Shown: positions 22,122 through 30,125, counted from the stretch's first letter. The stretch is DNA of 48,553 bases from Prochlorococcus sp. AG-686-J21 (GCA_003210285.1 QCVS01000013.1:1-48553), one strand, 5' to 3'. Notes: generated by a model not told the origin, from the sequence alone. Numbers and translations: made by a program.

Positions 22122-22691
22122 TTAAAATTTAATCTTTATCCTTTTTTAGCAAGATTATTTTATTTTGACAGGTAAGTTTTAAAAATAATAAACGTAATTT
22201 ATTTGATCTTATTCCATAACTTCTTCTTAAGTACTAATCGATGCCTTATCTATTATTTGAAATCAAAAAACTGTTGTTTTTTTATCCTACAAACTGATTT
22301 ATTAGTTTGTGAAAATTAAAAAGAGCTTGCTCGCATCCCTACTAGCAAACTCTCATGACGATTAAGTTAAATTCAGATTGACTGAGCTTAACCAGCTAAG
22401 CAATTCCTAAATGCTTAATAATAATTATAGTAAGTAAAATTACTTAGTGTGAGTATAAATACTCAAGTTAGTTAATATGCTTTATGCGACTTAATTGCAT
22501 GGATCCATTTAAGAAGGGCAGGAAGTTTATATAATTTTTAATGTTTTTGATACCCAATACTAAAAATATGCTTAACTTGACAGTTATGCTACATAAAAGT
22601 CAATTTATTTATTAAAAAGTCGATTCAACGTTAATCTGCTTTACATTTATTAATAGTCGTGTTACATTCATTAGCAATTATATAAATAGGA
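22122..22691. other. gene-free region with several hairpins upstream of hli
   Basis: No ORF is supported. Between about 22295 and 22470 lie at least five short stems: ACAAACT/AGTTTGT, GAG-TTGCT/AGCAA-CTC, AAGCA/TGCTT, AGTAA/TTACT and GAGTA/TACTC. This density is unusual here and suggests a structured RNA or a long leader of the hli pair at 22692. A TTGACA box sits near 22577. Confidence 0.4.
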
Positions 22692-22898
22692 ATGGCTAAT
22701 TCTCAAGTAACAACAGAATCAGGTGGAAGACAAAATATGTTTCCTGCTGAAACTCGTCCATATATTGATGAGTCAGTATCATATGACGGATACCCTCAAA
22801 ATGCAGAAAAGGTGAACGGTCGTTGGGCAATGATCGGTTTTGTTGCTTTGCTAGGAGCGTATGTAACAACAGGCCAAATAATTCCAGGTATATTTTAA
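22692..22898 (+). CDS. hli: high-light-inducible protein (68 aa)
   Basis: ATG at 22692. The longest complete hli here, with a soluble N-terminal extension (SQVTTESGGRQNMFPAETRP) before EKVNGRWAMIGFVALLGAY and VTTGQIIPGIF. E-x-x-N-G-R-W-A-M-I-G is intact and close to light-harvesting-protein helices 1 and 3. It is followed directly by a second hli whose frame is open across this gene's stop. Confidence 0.92.
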   Translation: MANSQVTTESGGRQNMFPAETRPYIDESVSYDGYPQNAEKVNGRWAMIGFVALLGAYVTTGQIIPGIF

Positions 22899-23010
22899 TT
22901 AGTCCGCTTGCTGGCTTCTTGATTTTTATAGTATCTATAACTGCACTAGTTATTGCTTATTTAACTAAACAGTTTCAAGAAGAAAATATAATTTATTCAA
23001 ACAACAATCA

Positions 23011-23158
23011 AATGAAAAATAAAAACCTCAACATTAAAACAGTAGAAAAAGAAAAAGTAGTTGCAGAGACTCTTAATGGAAGATTCGCAATGATAGGTTT
23101 GATAGCAGCAGTAGGCGCTTACTTGACAACAGGTCAAATTATTCCTGGTTTCGTTTAA
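23011..23158 (+). CDS. hli: high-light-inducible protein (48 aa), possibly with an upstream helix
   Basis: ATG at 23011 gives KNKNLNIKTVEKEKVVAET, then LNGRFAMIGLIAAVGAYLTT and GQIIPGFV, the standard Hli domain. The frame is open far upstream and, from TTG at 22919, encodes a second helix (IFIVSITALVIAYLTKQF) plus a polar linker. The first hli stops at 22898, so a two-helix 80-residue form could be made. I give the ATG form as the safer call. Confidence 0.85.
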
Positions 23159-23175
23159 GATTTGAATTTGTAACT

Positions 23176-23214
23176 AAGAGTTAAACTGTATTTTGCAGAT
23201 TAGCTCTTTTTTTC
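23176..23214 (+). terminator. Rho-independent terminator after the hli pair
   Basis: AAGAGTTAA (23176-23184) pairs with TTAGCTCTT (23200-23208, one G-U), followed by seven or more T. It ends the hli pair transcript. Confidence 0.75.
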
Positions 23215-23523
23215 TTTTTAAATATTAAGGAAAATAATCTTCTTTGCAAATCAAGAGATATGTTTTATTGCTCTATGAGATGGAAAAGAAGTATAAAGAT
23301 TTTTTAGGTGGTATAAAACTTCATGAAAATCTTTACTGGCCATGATGATCCTCTCTTTATTAGTCTGAATTAATAAAGATTTTATTATTTTTCTAAGCTA
23401 TAAATCTTTTATGCCTACCTAATTTGATTTTTTAGAGGTATTACATTTTGCTCTAGGTACTAGGATAAAAGATATATATGCACTTATATCCAAGATCTAT
23501 TAATAAGAGATAATTCATTAGCT
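23215..23523. other. intergenic stretch, nothing recognised
   Basis: Only frames of about 20 codons occur (for example an ATG frame at 23280). No strong stem beyond the hli terminator. A few palindromic hexamers are expected by chance in such AT-rich DNA. Confidence 0.35.
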
Positions 23524-23652
23524 CTAAGTTAGGTTAGAAAAAAAGAAATACCAAACAAAGACTATTGAATTAAGAGCAAATATTATTCCTAGAAATATAT
23601 ATGCAAATTTTTTACCTATAAAAGCTGTTTCAGGTTCAAGTTTTACTCTCAT
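23524..23652 (-). CDS. single-helix membrane protein (42 aa)
   Basis: ATG at 23652. A short soluble start (RVKLEPETAFIGKK) is followed by one helix (FAYIFLGIIFALNSIVFVWY) and FFFSNLT. It is a lone gene. No family is recognised. Confidence 0.55.
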   Translation of the reverse strand: MRVKLEPETAFIGKKFAYIFLGIIFALNSIVFVWYFFFSNLT

Positions 23653-23981
23653 TTTGTACCCTAAATTTATAAATAAATCTATCATCTTTTAAAATGTAAA
23701 ACTTTCTTTGTATTATTATTTACCTCAATTTAAAATCCATAAATTTAAGAATTAGAACGTACATACGAATCACAATTAAATTTTTAGAAAGGTATTTTAT
23801 CCCTAAATATCTTTTGATTTTTTAAGCCTCTTGAATTTATGTCTTCTTCTTAAACAAAAGTGATTATTGCTGGCTCAGATCAAACTCAAGGTTTATTTTT
23901 TTTTTACTTCATTCAAATGAAATTTCAAGCTATAACTCAATCTAATAATGATAGTTAAAGCTTATAAATTCAAATCACGAG

Positions 23982-24092
23982 CTAAAGATAGTGATTGAAC
24001 TCTTTTTTGGTTAATTGATTAATAACCTTATCCAACCATTCGGTATTGGTTTCAGCTTTTTTTGTCTTGGGATTATTCTTTCTTGTAGGCAT
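23982..24092 (-). CDS. small basic hypothetical protein (36 aa)
   Basis: ATG at 24092. Basic start (PTRKNNPKTKKAETNTE) followed by a helix (WLDKVINQLTKKEFNHYL). Soluble, possibly nucleic-acid-binding. It lies upstream of no obvious partner. Confidence 0.5.
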   Translation of the reverse strand: MPTRKNNPKTKKAETNTEWLDKVINQLTKKEFNHYL

Positions 24093-24206
24093 AATCTTCT
24101 TCAAATAAAAATTAAATTCAATTTAGAATAGATTTATTAAAAATCAACCTGCAAAATTTACAAGTTTACGTAAAAAAAGTAAATTTTAGTCGCAATAGAA
24201 AAGGCA

Positions 24207-24395
24207 TTATTTTTTAGGTAAATATGAATTTAAATCATCTTCTAAAGAAATTGTATTTTGTGGAAGAATTTTGAAAGGATCAATTAATGCCATATTTAAT
24301 TCCTCTTTTAATAATGAAAATAAGGAATCTCTTCTAATTTTTTCAAGTTTCATTAGAGCAAATGCCAAACTGAGTAAATTCAATTTGACTATCAT
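24207..24395 (-). CDS. small hypothetical protein (62 aa)
   Basis: ATG at 24395. A hydrophobic start (IVKLNLLSLAFALMKLEK) leads into an amphipathic helix (DSLFSLLKEELNMALIDPF) and an acidic tail with ISLEDDLNSYLPKK. It may be soluble and helical. It is downstream of the 33-aa gene 24502-24603 on the same strand. Confidence 0.5.
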   Translation of the reverse strand: MIVKLNLLSLAFALMKLEKIRRDSLFSLLKEELNMALIDPFKILPQNTISLEDDLNSYLPKK

Positions 24396-24501
24396 TAAAT
24401 GTTCTTGATTCCGTCCTAGGTAATAAAAATTTAACTATAGAATTTATATTTTGAGTATATGTCCGTAAGGATTCCTATAAGACACGCTTAGAACCTCCTT
24501 T

Positions 24502-24603
24502 TTAATACTGTTGTTTGTAACCTTTCTTAGTTTGAGTAAGTCTAGCTCTAATATAGGTTAATAAAATTAACCAGAATAATATCTCCAATCCGAGGTTGGT
24601 CAT
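24502..24603 (-). CDS. membrane mini-protein with strong Shine-Dalgarno (33 aa)
   Basis: ATG at 24603 is preceded by GGAGG at a spacing of eight bases, one of the best ribosome-binding sites in the window. The product has one short helix (LGLEILFWLILLTYI) and a basic tail (RARLTQTKKGYKQQY). Just after its stop another GGAGG precedes a GTG, which would start a 13-residue frame. Unknown function. Confidence 0.65.
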   Translation of the reverse strand: MTNLGLEILFWLILLTYIRARLTQTKKGYKQQY

Positions 24604-24914
24604 CTGATTTTCCTCCAATTATTTAATTAAACTTTAATATGATTTTTATTATTCCGATAGAGTTTTTGTACTGATTAAAAATTCAATTTGCGTTGATATT
24701 TATAGTTGTGTCTCATATCATCCTAGTTACATCTGGACGCATAACGTTGAAAATAAGGAGCGGGATTTCTATTATTGCAAAGGTTATGAATCACCTGGCA
24801 AAAATTTTAGAGAAAATTAGAAGATCAATAATATAAAAAGAATCTCAAAAAAATTTAGAGAATCAATAGGTATAAATAAATTTGATTTTTTATTGTTGTT
24901 TTATAGTCCTTTTT
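24604..24914. other. intergenic stretch, nothing recognised
   Basis: A 16-codon ATG frame near 24790 is the only start-bearing frame. No terminator-like stem. It must hold the promoter of the 33-aa gene on the minus strand. Confidence 0.35.
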
Positions 24915-25028
24915 TTAAATCCCGCCTTGATCTTCACCGAAAGGATTATATCTAATATCCCAAATTAAGACTACCGCAGTTGAGAAAATTAGTAAGGCAA
25001 AAATTACTTGAGGCGGAGGATAAATCAT
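24915..25028 (-). CDS. single-helix membrane protein (37 aa)
   Basis: ATG at 25028, one base after the stop of 25030-25149, so the two are coupled. It begins IYPPPQ, then one helix (VIFALLIFSTAVVLIW) and DIRYNPFGEDQGGI. The Pro-rich start and the acidic glycine-rich end give the look of a small photosynthetic-membrane subunit, but no match is certain. Confidence 0.6.
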   Translation of the reverse strand: MIYPPPQVIFALLIFSTAVVLIWDIRYNPFGEDQGGI

Positions 25029-25029
25029 T

Positions 25030-25149
25030 TTATCGATTCATCATATAAGCAATAAAACCAGAGAAGGTAAGAAGCTTAAAAATAATAAAAAATGGCATGA
25101 TCTTTTCTGCTTTTAAGCCAAAAGGTAAATATTTATTTATTGCTTTCAT
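25030..25149 (-). CDS. single-helix membrane protein (39 aa)
   Basis: ATG at 25149. The start KAINKYLPFGLKAEKIM is followed by one helix (PFFIIFKLLTFSGFIAYMM) and ends NR. It lies one base from the downstream gene 24915-25028 and just after the terminator of the hli pair. Unknown family. Confidence 0.55.
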   Translation of the reverse strand: MKAINKYLPFGLKAEKIMPFFIIFKLLTFSGFIAYMMNR

Positions 25150-25197
25150 TTTTCTATCTTAATTTAAACAATACTAACCAATAATTGAAAATAAAAT

Positions 25198-25231
25198 GCA
25201 AAAAGCCAGATTGGGTTAAACAATCTGGCTT
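25198..25231 (-). terminator. Rho-independent terminator of the minus-strand hli pair
   Basis: AAGCCAGATTG (25203-25213) and CAATCTGGCTT (25221-25231) pair perfectly around a seven-base loop. On the minus strand a TTTT run follows. It ends the 25252-25499 hli mRNA. Confidence 0.8.
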
Positions 25232-25251
25232 GTAAAATATTTTAGAATTTC

Positions 25252-25392
25252 TTAAATAAATCCAGGTATAATTTGACCTGTTGTTAAATAAGCTCCTACT
25301 AGTGCAACGAATCCCATCATAGCAAATCTGCCATTTAACTTTTCAGCTACAACTTTTTCTTTTTCAAGTAATTTTGTTTCGTTGTTCTTCAT
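25252..25392 (-). CDS. hli: high-light-inducible protein (46 aa), second of a pair
   Basis: ATG at 25392 overlaps the previous hli stop (TAATG). KNNETKLLEKEKVVAEKLN leads to GRFAMMGFVALVGAYLTTGQ and IIPGFI, with the complete E-x-x-N-G-R motif. The N-terminal EKEKVVAE matches that of the hli at 23011, so the two are recent paralogues. Confidence 0.92.
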   Translation of the reverse strand: MKNNETKLLEKEKVVAEKLNGRFAMMGFVALVGAYLTTGQIIPGFI

Positions 25393-25499
25393 TAGAACCA
25401 ACCAGGTATGATTTGTCCAGTTGTTACGTAAGCACCAACGGCTGCTACGAAACCTAACATTGCTGCCCAGCCATTAAAACGTTCTGCTTCAGGAGTCAT
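25392..25499 (-). CDS. hli: high-light-inducible protein (35 aa), first of a pair
   Basis: ATG at 25499. Minimal Hli: TPEAERFNGWAAMLGFVAAV, then GAYVTTGQIIPGWF. The motif reads E-x-x-N-G-W, so the usual arginine is replaced by tryptophan. This very short form resembles the hli genes carried by cyanophages, and lateral exchange with phages is known for the family; here it is only suggested. Translationally coupled to the next hli. Confidence 0.9.
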   Translation of the reverse strand: MTPEAERFNGWAAMLGFVAAVGAYVTTGQIIPGWF

Positions 25500-25557
25500 T
25501 TTTTTAAGAATAATTTATATTAATAAATATAACACATATATTTACTTTTGTGAAATA

Positions 25558-25589
25558 AATGGCTCTAGATACGCCTAGTTAGGGCCATT
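25558..25589. repeat. hairpin upstream of the minus-strand hli pair
   Basis: AATGGCTCT (25558-25566) pairs with AGGGCCATT (25581-25589), one G-U. It lies 60-90 bp upstream of the hli start, so it may be a leader element or a terminator of upstream transcription. A TACGTTTATGT direct repeat follows near 25594. Confidence 0.4.
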
Positions 25590-25627
25590 GAGCTACGTTT
25601 ATGTTACGTTTATGCTTCACTGATTAC

Positions 25628-25738
25628 TTATTCCTCTATTTCTTGATCAAGAGTTGCGATGCTCCTCGAGTATGTTCTGCATGATTCAAATAATTTATCT
25701 AAGAATTCTTTTGTTGGAATAGATATAAAGAAAGGAGC
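25628..25738 (-). pseudogene. open frame without a usable start (36 codons)
   Basis: After an in-frame stop the frame reads APFFISIPTKEFLDKLFES, then CRTYSRSIATLDQEIEE and TAA. It looks like protein but contains no ATG, GTG or TTG. Either the start is ATT/ATA or the 5' end has been lost. Confidence 0.35.
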
Positions 25739-25778
25739 TTAACGTTACGTTTTTAATTGAAAATTATTCAAATGCTAT

Positions 25779-25913
25779 TTAAAGCTTTGACTTCTCATCA
25801 AATTTAGTCTGAAGTTTTGCTGCTTTATGTAGTAAACCTACTGCTTCTTTTCTTCCAGTCGCGATTGAAGCTTGATGCAATAAATCTGCATATTTTTTGT
25901 TTAGTTTTTTCAT
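25779..25913 (-). CDS. small basic helical protein (44 aa)
   Basis: ATG at 25913. The whole product is one or two amphipathic helices (KKLNKKYADLLHQASIATGR, KEAVGLLHKAAKLQTKF) ending DEKSKL. The repeated LLH-x-A pattern suggests a helical hairpin. Soluble. No family is recognised. Confidence 0.6.
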   Translation of the reverse strand: MKKLNKKYADLLHQASIATGRKEAVGLLHKAAKLQTKFDEKSKL

Positions 25914-25989
25914 TAGATCTGTTATGTAATTAATTCAGGCTTGATAAGGAATATAAGTTTGAAATTTTGATCTATTCGATCAAAATTTC

Positions 25990-26085
25990 TCATTTCTTCT
26001 TAGTTTTGACTCTTGCAAATGGGATTCTGGTTAGAAATTCTTTAGCTTGGCCAATATAAATTAATCTTATCTCTACCTGAGATTT
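25990..26085 (-). pseudogene. open frame without a usable start (31 codons)
   Basis: The frame KSQVEIRLIYIGQAKEFLT then RIPFARVKTKKK ends in TGA at 25990. It reads like the C-terminal part of a small basic protein but has no start codon after the upstream stop. A decayed gene is likely. Confidence 0.35.
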
Positions 26086-26695
26086 TTAAATTATATCATG
26101 AATCCATTTATAACTGTGATTTGAGTTGGCATTGATAATTTATATTCAAAAATTAAATAGAATTCTTAGGATTTAATATATGAAAAAAGGCAAATTTTTA
26201 ATCGTTTATAAATGTATAACCACTACATATAATCATTAAGATAAAACCTACAGCCGTTAATTAACCATAGATTAATATATTTCAGTTCATAATTAAGTGG
26301 CTTTTTTTATATACTTTTGATTTTTTTAGTAACCAAATTCTTACCATTTTTTATTTTGGAAATAATTAAGAGTAACTTAATTTATTAAGAAAAAAACCCT
26401 CATTTAATATGAATTTTGACTAATATTATTTCAGGGTCAGCTAGTAGGGATACAGGCTGACTCTTTTTAATTTTTATTTTCAATAAGATAAAATATTTTT
26501 AAAAAATTTAAATCTCCCAATCTATGTATACGATGTGTATCTTTTCATCTGGTTTTCTTTATATTTTATATAGCTTTAAGAACCAATTCCATGCAGTCTA
26601 TTATTTAACTAAATTTATATTTTAAAAAAATAGAATAAATACTCTTTTTATTTAAGTAAATAATTGCTATTAATAAATTAAATAAAAAAATAGTT
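26086..26695. other. 610-bp gene-free region with an orphan terminator
   Basis: No coding frame is supported on either strand. The only strong signal is the plus-strand terminator at 26434-26468, with no gene upstream of it on that strand for more than 3 kb. The DNA between about 26280 and 26434 might therefore encode a small RNA. Confidence 0.4.
26434..26468 (+). terminator. orphan Rho-independent terminator
   Basis: GGGTCAGC (26434-26441) and GCTGACTC (26456-26463) pair with one G-U, loop 14 nt, followed by a T run. No plus-strand gene precedes it, so it probably ends an unannotated RNA. Confidence 0.65.
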
Positions 26696-26860
26696 ATGTC
26701 ATTCACTACTTACTATATGCATTTAATTTTTGCTAGTATTCCATCCTTATTCAGTTCTGATTTGATACTTTATCTTTTACCAATTCTAACTATTTCAATA
26801 TTATTCTTTAGCTTCAAAATAATGTTTTATAAAGCTCCAAAATTGAGAGGAGCTAAATAA
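26696..26860 (+). CDS. single-helix membrane protein (54 aa)
   Basis: ATG at 26696. A moderately hydrophobic start (SFTTYYMHLIFASIPSLFSS), one clear helix (LILYLLPILTISILFFSF) and a basic tail (KIMFYKAPKLRGAK). Eight bases before the methyltransferase start, so cotranscribed with it. Unknown. Confidence 0.55.
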   Translation: MSFTTYYMHLIFASIPSLFSSDLILYLLPILTISILFFSFKIMFYKAPKLRGAK

Positions 26861-26868
26861 AAACTATT

Positions 26869-27492
26869 TTGGACAACAGACTTTTTTTTCCTGCAACTGA
26901 GAGAAATAGAGAGTCTATAAGAGAAGTATTGTCGAGAATTCTTCCAACAAGAGGTCATATTTTAGAAATTGGTAGCGGTAGTGGAGAGCATGGAGTTATA
27001 TTTCAAAAATGCTTCCCGGAAATAAATTGGCAATCAAGCGATCCTGAACTAATTCATAGAAAAAGTATTAGTGCTTGGATTGATCATGAAGAATTAAATT
27101 TAAAAATGCCTCAACCTTTAGATATTGATGTGGAGAAAATTCCTTGGAAAATCCCAAGCGAATTACTGCTTTCAATTCAAGGAATTATATCTATAAATAT
27201 GATTCATATTGCATCCTGGAACTGTACAAAATCACTATTTAACGAGTCTGGTAAATTATTAAAAAATGGACAATTTTTGATGTTGTATGGACCATTTAAG
27301 ATTGGTAATAAGCATATAAGTCAAAGCAATGAATTATTTGATGGTTCCTTAAAAATGCAAAATAAATCTTGGGGTGTTAGAGATTTAGGAGAAGTTGGTG
27401 ACGAAGCTACCAATCATGGTTTCATTGAAGAGGAGCTTATTCGTATGCCAGCTAATAACTTTTCGGTAATTTACAGGAAAGTATCTTTATAA
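26869..27492 (+). CDS. DUF938 SAM-dependent methyltransferase (207 aa)
   Basis: TTG start at 26869. FPATERNRESIREVLSRIL leads to motif I, ILEIGSGSGEHGVIF, with the acidic SSDPE near residue 57, then ISINMIHIASWN (motif IV region) and GKLLKNGQFLMLYGPFK (post-IV). This order is typical of DUF938 class I methyltransferases. Substrate is unknown. SAM binds at GSGSGEHG. Confidence 0.9.
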   Translation: MDNRLFFPATERNRESIREVLSRILPTRGHILEIGSGSGEHGVIFQKCFPEINWQSSDPELIHRKSISAWIDHEELNLKMPQPLDIDVEKIPWKIPSELLLSIQGIISINMIHIASWNCTKSLFNESGKLLKNGQFLMLYGPFKIGNKHISQSNELFDGSLKMQNKSWGVRDLGEVGDEATNHGFIEEELIRMPANNFSVIYRKVSL

Positions 27493-27610
27493 ATGGATTC
27501 TGTATAGTTTTTTCAGATAAAATTAAATAAATTAAAAATTCAAGAATTAAATATATAAAGTTTATTAATTTATTTAATTATTTTTAATCACTTTCAATAT
27601 CTTAAAAAAA

Positions 27611-27772
27611 CTATCTTGATAACTTTCTGCTCCATTCTTTATGCTTCTCATCTAAATCTGATACTTTATCTCCTAGATTCAATTGCTTTTCTAATAATTG
27701 CACTTTTGTAAGTGTTAATTCCTCAGAATAAAACTTGATTGGCTGCTTACCGTGCAGGTTGTCTCCGCTCAT
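27611..27772 (-). CDS. small charged hypothetical protein (53 aa)
   Basis: ATG at 27772. SGDNLHGKQPIKFYSEELT is followed by a coiled-coil-like helix (LTKVQLLEKQLNLGDKVSDL) and DEKHKEWSRKLSR. Soluble. It lies downstream of the methyltransferase in convergent orientation. Confidence 0.6.
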   Translation of the reverse strand: MSGDNLHGKQPIKFYSEELTLTKVQLLEKQLNLGDKVSDLDEKHKEWSRKLSR

Positions 27773-27888
27773 AACTTAAAAAATAGAAACCAGTTTTCAA
27801 TTAACTATTTAGGATAAAAAAGACTTGATTTCTAATTCTTTTATATTATTTTCAGATTTGCGTAAATTAATGTGATATTTGACTAGTT

Positions 27889-29067
27889 TCAATAAGTGGT
27901 TTTGAGCTTTTTTTTGTAAGAGGATTGCCAAATATATCTTCCTTCATCGACATCTGATTTGACAGCAATACAATTACAAGCAATATTCCATAGAGCTTTA
28001 GGTATTGGGTCGGGGTTAAAAAGGTAGGCTTTATTGAATGCTTTTCTTATAGCAAGAGTAGCCTTAGTTGCATGATAGTGAGGAATAGTTGGGCATACAT
28101 GATGAACTACGTGACTTGAACCAATATTATGATGAAGAATATTAATAATCTTCCCATAAGGCCTGTCAATGGAAAGGAAGGCTCCTCTCATAAAAGAAAA
28201 TTCTGAATTAGAGAGGTGTGGAACATCTGAATCTGTATGGTGAAGCCAAGTATATATAACTAACCAACAATTAACTACTAATAAGGGTCCAACATACATT
28301 CCAATTATTGGAAAGATTCCATGTTTAATGACAAGAATAATAAGTCCAATTATTACTGCAGCTACACCAATATCTGAAATCCAAACTTTTTTAGCCCATA
28401 CAGCAGGCCACAATGTCTTAGAAAAAGGTTTCCTTGGCCAAAAATGATTCGAAGTTCCATATTTGAGACCACCTGTACTTCCAGATAATAAGTAAGCAGG
28501 CCAACCAAAAATAAGATGGAGAACTAGTTGGAGAATTCCATACTTAGTTTTGCCTAATTTACTTGAGAAAGATAGTTCTTTTTCACCTCCAACTTTTTCG
28601 CTAATTCCATTCCCATCAATAACTATTGGGACATGAGTTTCTCCATTAGTAATATGATTGGTGAAACGATGATGGATTGCATGTGAACGTTGCCAAGAGA
28701 AATATGGAACCAATAATAATGAATGAAGTAAATATCCAGTAATGGTTTCCAAAATCTTATTTTTCGAGAATGCTCCATGTCCACATTCGTGGGCAATTAC
28801 CCAAAAACCCATCGCAGTGGTTCCTGATAAAAATGCATAAAGAATCCAAATCGGGATCATTCTTTGACTAAAAGGAATTGTTAATCCTATTGCTATAACA
28901 ATTGCCTGAATAATGAATGATTGTAAAAGATAGCCTAATGAAGTTATTGTTTGAGGTTTAAAGTACTTATCTGGAATAACACTTTGAAACTCTTTCATGC
29001 TTGGTATATCACTCATCTTTATTGAAAGTGCTTGACCTTTAAGGCCAGAAAAATTAATATTGCTCAA
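27889..29067 (-). CDS. desA: membrane fatty-acid desaturase, DesA type (392 aa)
   Basis: ATG at 29067. The three histidine boxes are complete: HECGHG (about residue 93), HAIHHRFTNH (about 129) and HVVHH (about 319). Membrane segments lie before box 1 and between boxes 2 and 3. Box 1 as HECGH and box 3 as H-x-x-HH with the TWLHHTD segment are those of cyanobacterial delta-12 acyl-lipid desaturases, which introduce the second double bond in thylakoid lipids. Length fits. Position of desaturation is inferred. Confidence 0.85.
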   Translation of the reverse strand: MSNINFSGLKGQALSIKMSDIPSMKEFQSVIPDKYFKPQTITSLGYLLQSFIIQAIVIAIGLTIPFSQRMIPIWILYAFLSGTTAMGFWVIAHECGHGAFSKNKILETITGYLLHSLLLVPYFSWQRSHAIHHRFTNHITNGETHVPIVIDGNGISEKVGGEKELSFSSKLGKTKYGILQLVLHLIFGWPAYLLSGSTGGLKYGTSNHFWPRKPFSKTLWPAVWAKKVWISDIGVAAVIIGLIILVIKHGIFPIIGMYVGPLLVVNCWLVIYTWLHHTDSDVPHLSNSEFSFMRGAFLSIDRPYGKIINILHHNIGSSHVVHHVCPTIPHYHATKATLAIRKAFNKAYLFNPDPIPKALWNIACNCIAVKSDVDEGRYIWQSSYKKKLKTTY

Positions 29068-29163
29068 ATTATTTTAGGTTAGGATTTAGTTTTAAATAAA
29101 TTTTAATTTATATAATTTATTATCCAACAAAGATTCTTTTTATGAAAGTAATATGTAGCGTCA

Positions 29164-29203
29164 AATGTTCAAATAGTATTAATTAGGGCAAAATTTGAAC
29201 ATT
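29164..29203. promoter_or_regulatory. 11-bp inverted repeat between divergent genes
   Basis: AATGTTCAAAT (29164-29174) and ATTTGAACATT (29193-29203) are perfect inverse copies 18 nt apart. They lie between the desaturase (start 29067, minus) and the 48-aa gene (29266, plus), so they could be an operator read by both promoters. Confidence 0.45.
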
Positions 29204-29265
29204 GATAAATATTTTCAAATCTTTATAAGTTATAAATTCTTAGTGAATAAGTTAAAAATTATTTT

Positions 29266-29412
29266 ATGGCAATCAACAAAACTAAATATAGAAATAAAGT
29301 AGAAGTAATCGCGAAGGCAGAAAGAGGTAAGATCAAACCAGTATTTAGCCATCTTAAAAATCTAATTTTTCTGTTAATTAATTTTACCATTTTTTTAACA
29401 GGACTAAACTAA
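29266..29412 (+). CDS. small basic membrane protein (48 aa)
   Basis: ATG at 29266. A basic N-terminus (IN-KTKYRNKVEVIAKAERG) is followed by one helix (LIFLLINFTIFLTGL). It is divergent from the desaturase gene and may share its control region. Unknown family. Confidence 0.55.
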   Translation: MAINKTKYRNKVEVIAKAERGKIKPVFSHLKNLIFLLINFTIFLTGLN

Positions 29413-29486
29413 ACCTATTGAAGCCCCAAGGCTTTAACAAATAAACTTAATAAATTTCAATAACAAAAATATTTAATATTTTCAAT

Positions 29487-30125
29487 TTAAAATAAATTCA
29501 TTTGATCATTAGGCTTTTTATTAAATTCTTCTGTTATCCATCCAGAAGATGACCATCCCATCATTATGGGAATTAACCCTTTTAATTCATCAGCATCCTT
29601 AACCTGTTCAGTCCATTGTTCTTCGTATCCATTAGGAACAATAACTGGCATACGATGATGTAAAGGTTTCACTAAATCATTTGGTTCAGTTGTCAAAACA
29701 CAGCAACTTTCTAACTCTGCTCCATCAGGTGAAGACCATTTACTCCAAATCCCTCCTAACCAAAAAGGTTCATAATTCTCTTTCCTAATGCGATAAGTTT
29801 TTTCAAAAAAACCACTTGCAGGTATTAAACATCTTTTATGTTTCCAACTTCCACTAAATAATTTTTTATCTTCCACAGTTTCTGATCTCGCATTAAATGG
29901 TCTGGGTCTCTCTTTATCAAAAGGATCTTTAGCCCAAGGTGATATAAAACCCCATGACATAAAAGTAGTCTGAATTTTTCCTTCATTCTTAATTACAAGG
30001 ACTGGATCAGTAGGTCTAATTAAACTCTGAGTCTCGTATTTATTATCAAGCCCACTTGGATAGTCTTGTTTTAAAACTTTTGGTAACTTATCAAATTTAG
30101 TTTTAAGTTCAAATCTTCCGCACAT
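29487..30125 (-). CDS. yedK: SRAP-domain protein (HMCES/YedK family, 212 aa)
   Basis: ATG at 30125. MCGRFELKT places the catalytic cysteine at position 2 after methionine removal. RPFNARSETVEDKKLF, RCLIPASGFFEKTYR and LHHRMPVIVPNGYEEQW carry the conserved Asn, Glu and His of the active site. SRAP proteins form a stable thiazolidine crosslink with abasic sites in single-stranded DNA and protect replication forks. Length fits the family. Confidence 0.93.
   Translation of the reverse strand: MCGRFELKTKFDKLPKVLKQDYPSGLDNKYETQSLIRPTDPVLVIKNEGKIQTTFMSWGFISPWAKDPFDKERPRPFNARSETVEDKKLFSGSWKHKRCLIPASGFFEKTYRIRKENYEPFWLGGIWSKWSSPDGAELESCCVLTTEPNDLVKPLHHRMPVIVPNGYEEQWTEQVKDADELKGLIPIMMGWSSSGWITEEFNKKPNDQMNLF

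Noticed and set aside
23280-23345. 21-codon ATG frame (MEKKYKDFLGG...)
   Set aside because: Too short, no Shine-Dalgarno, within non-coding DNA; cannot be separated from chance.
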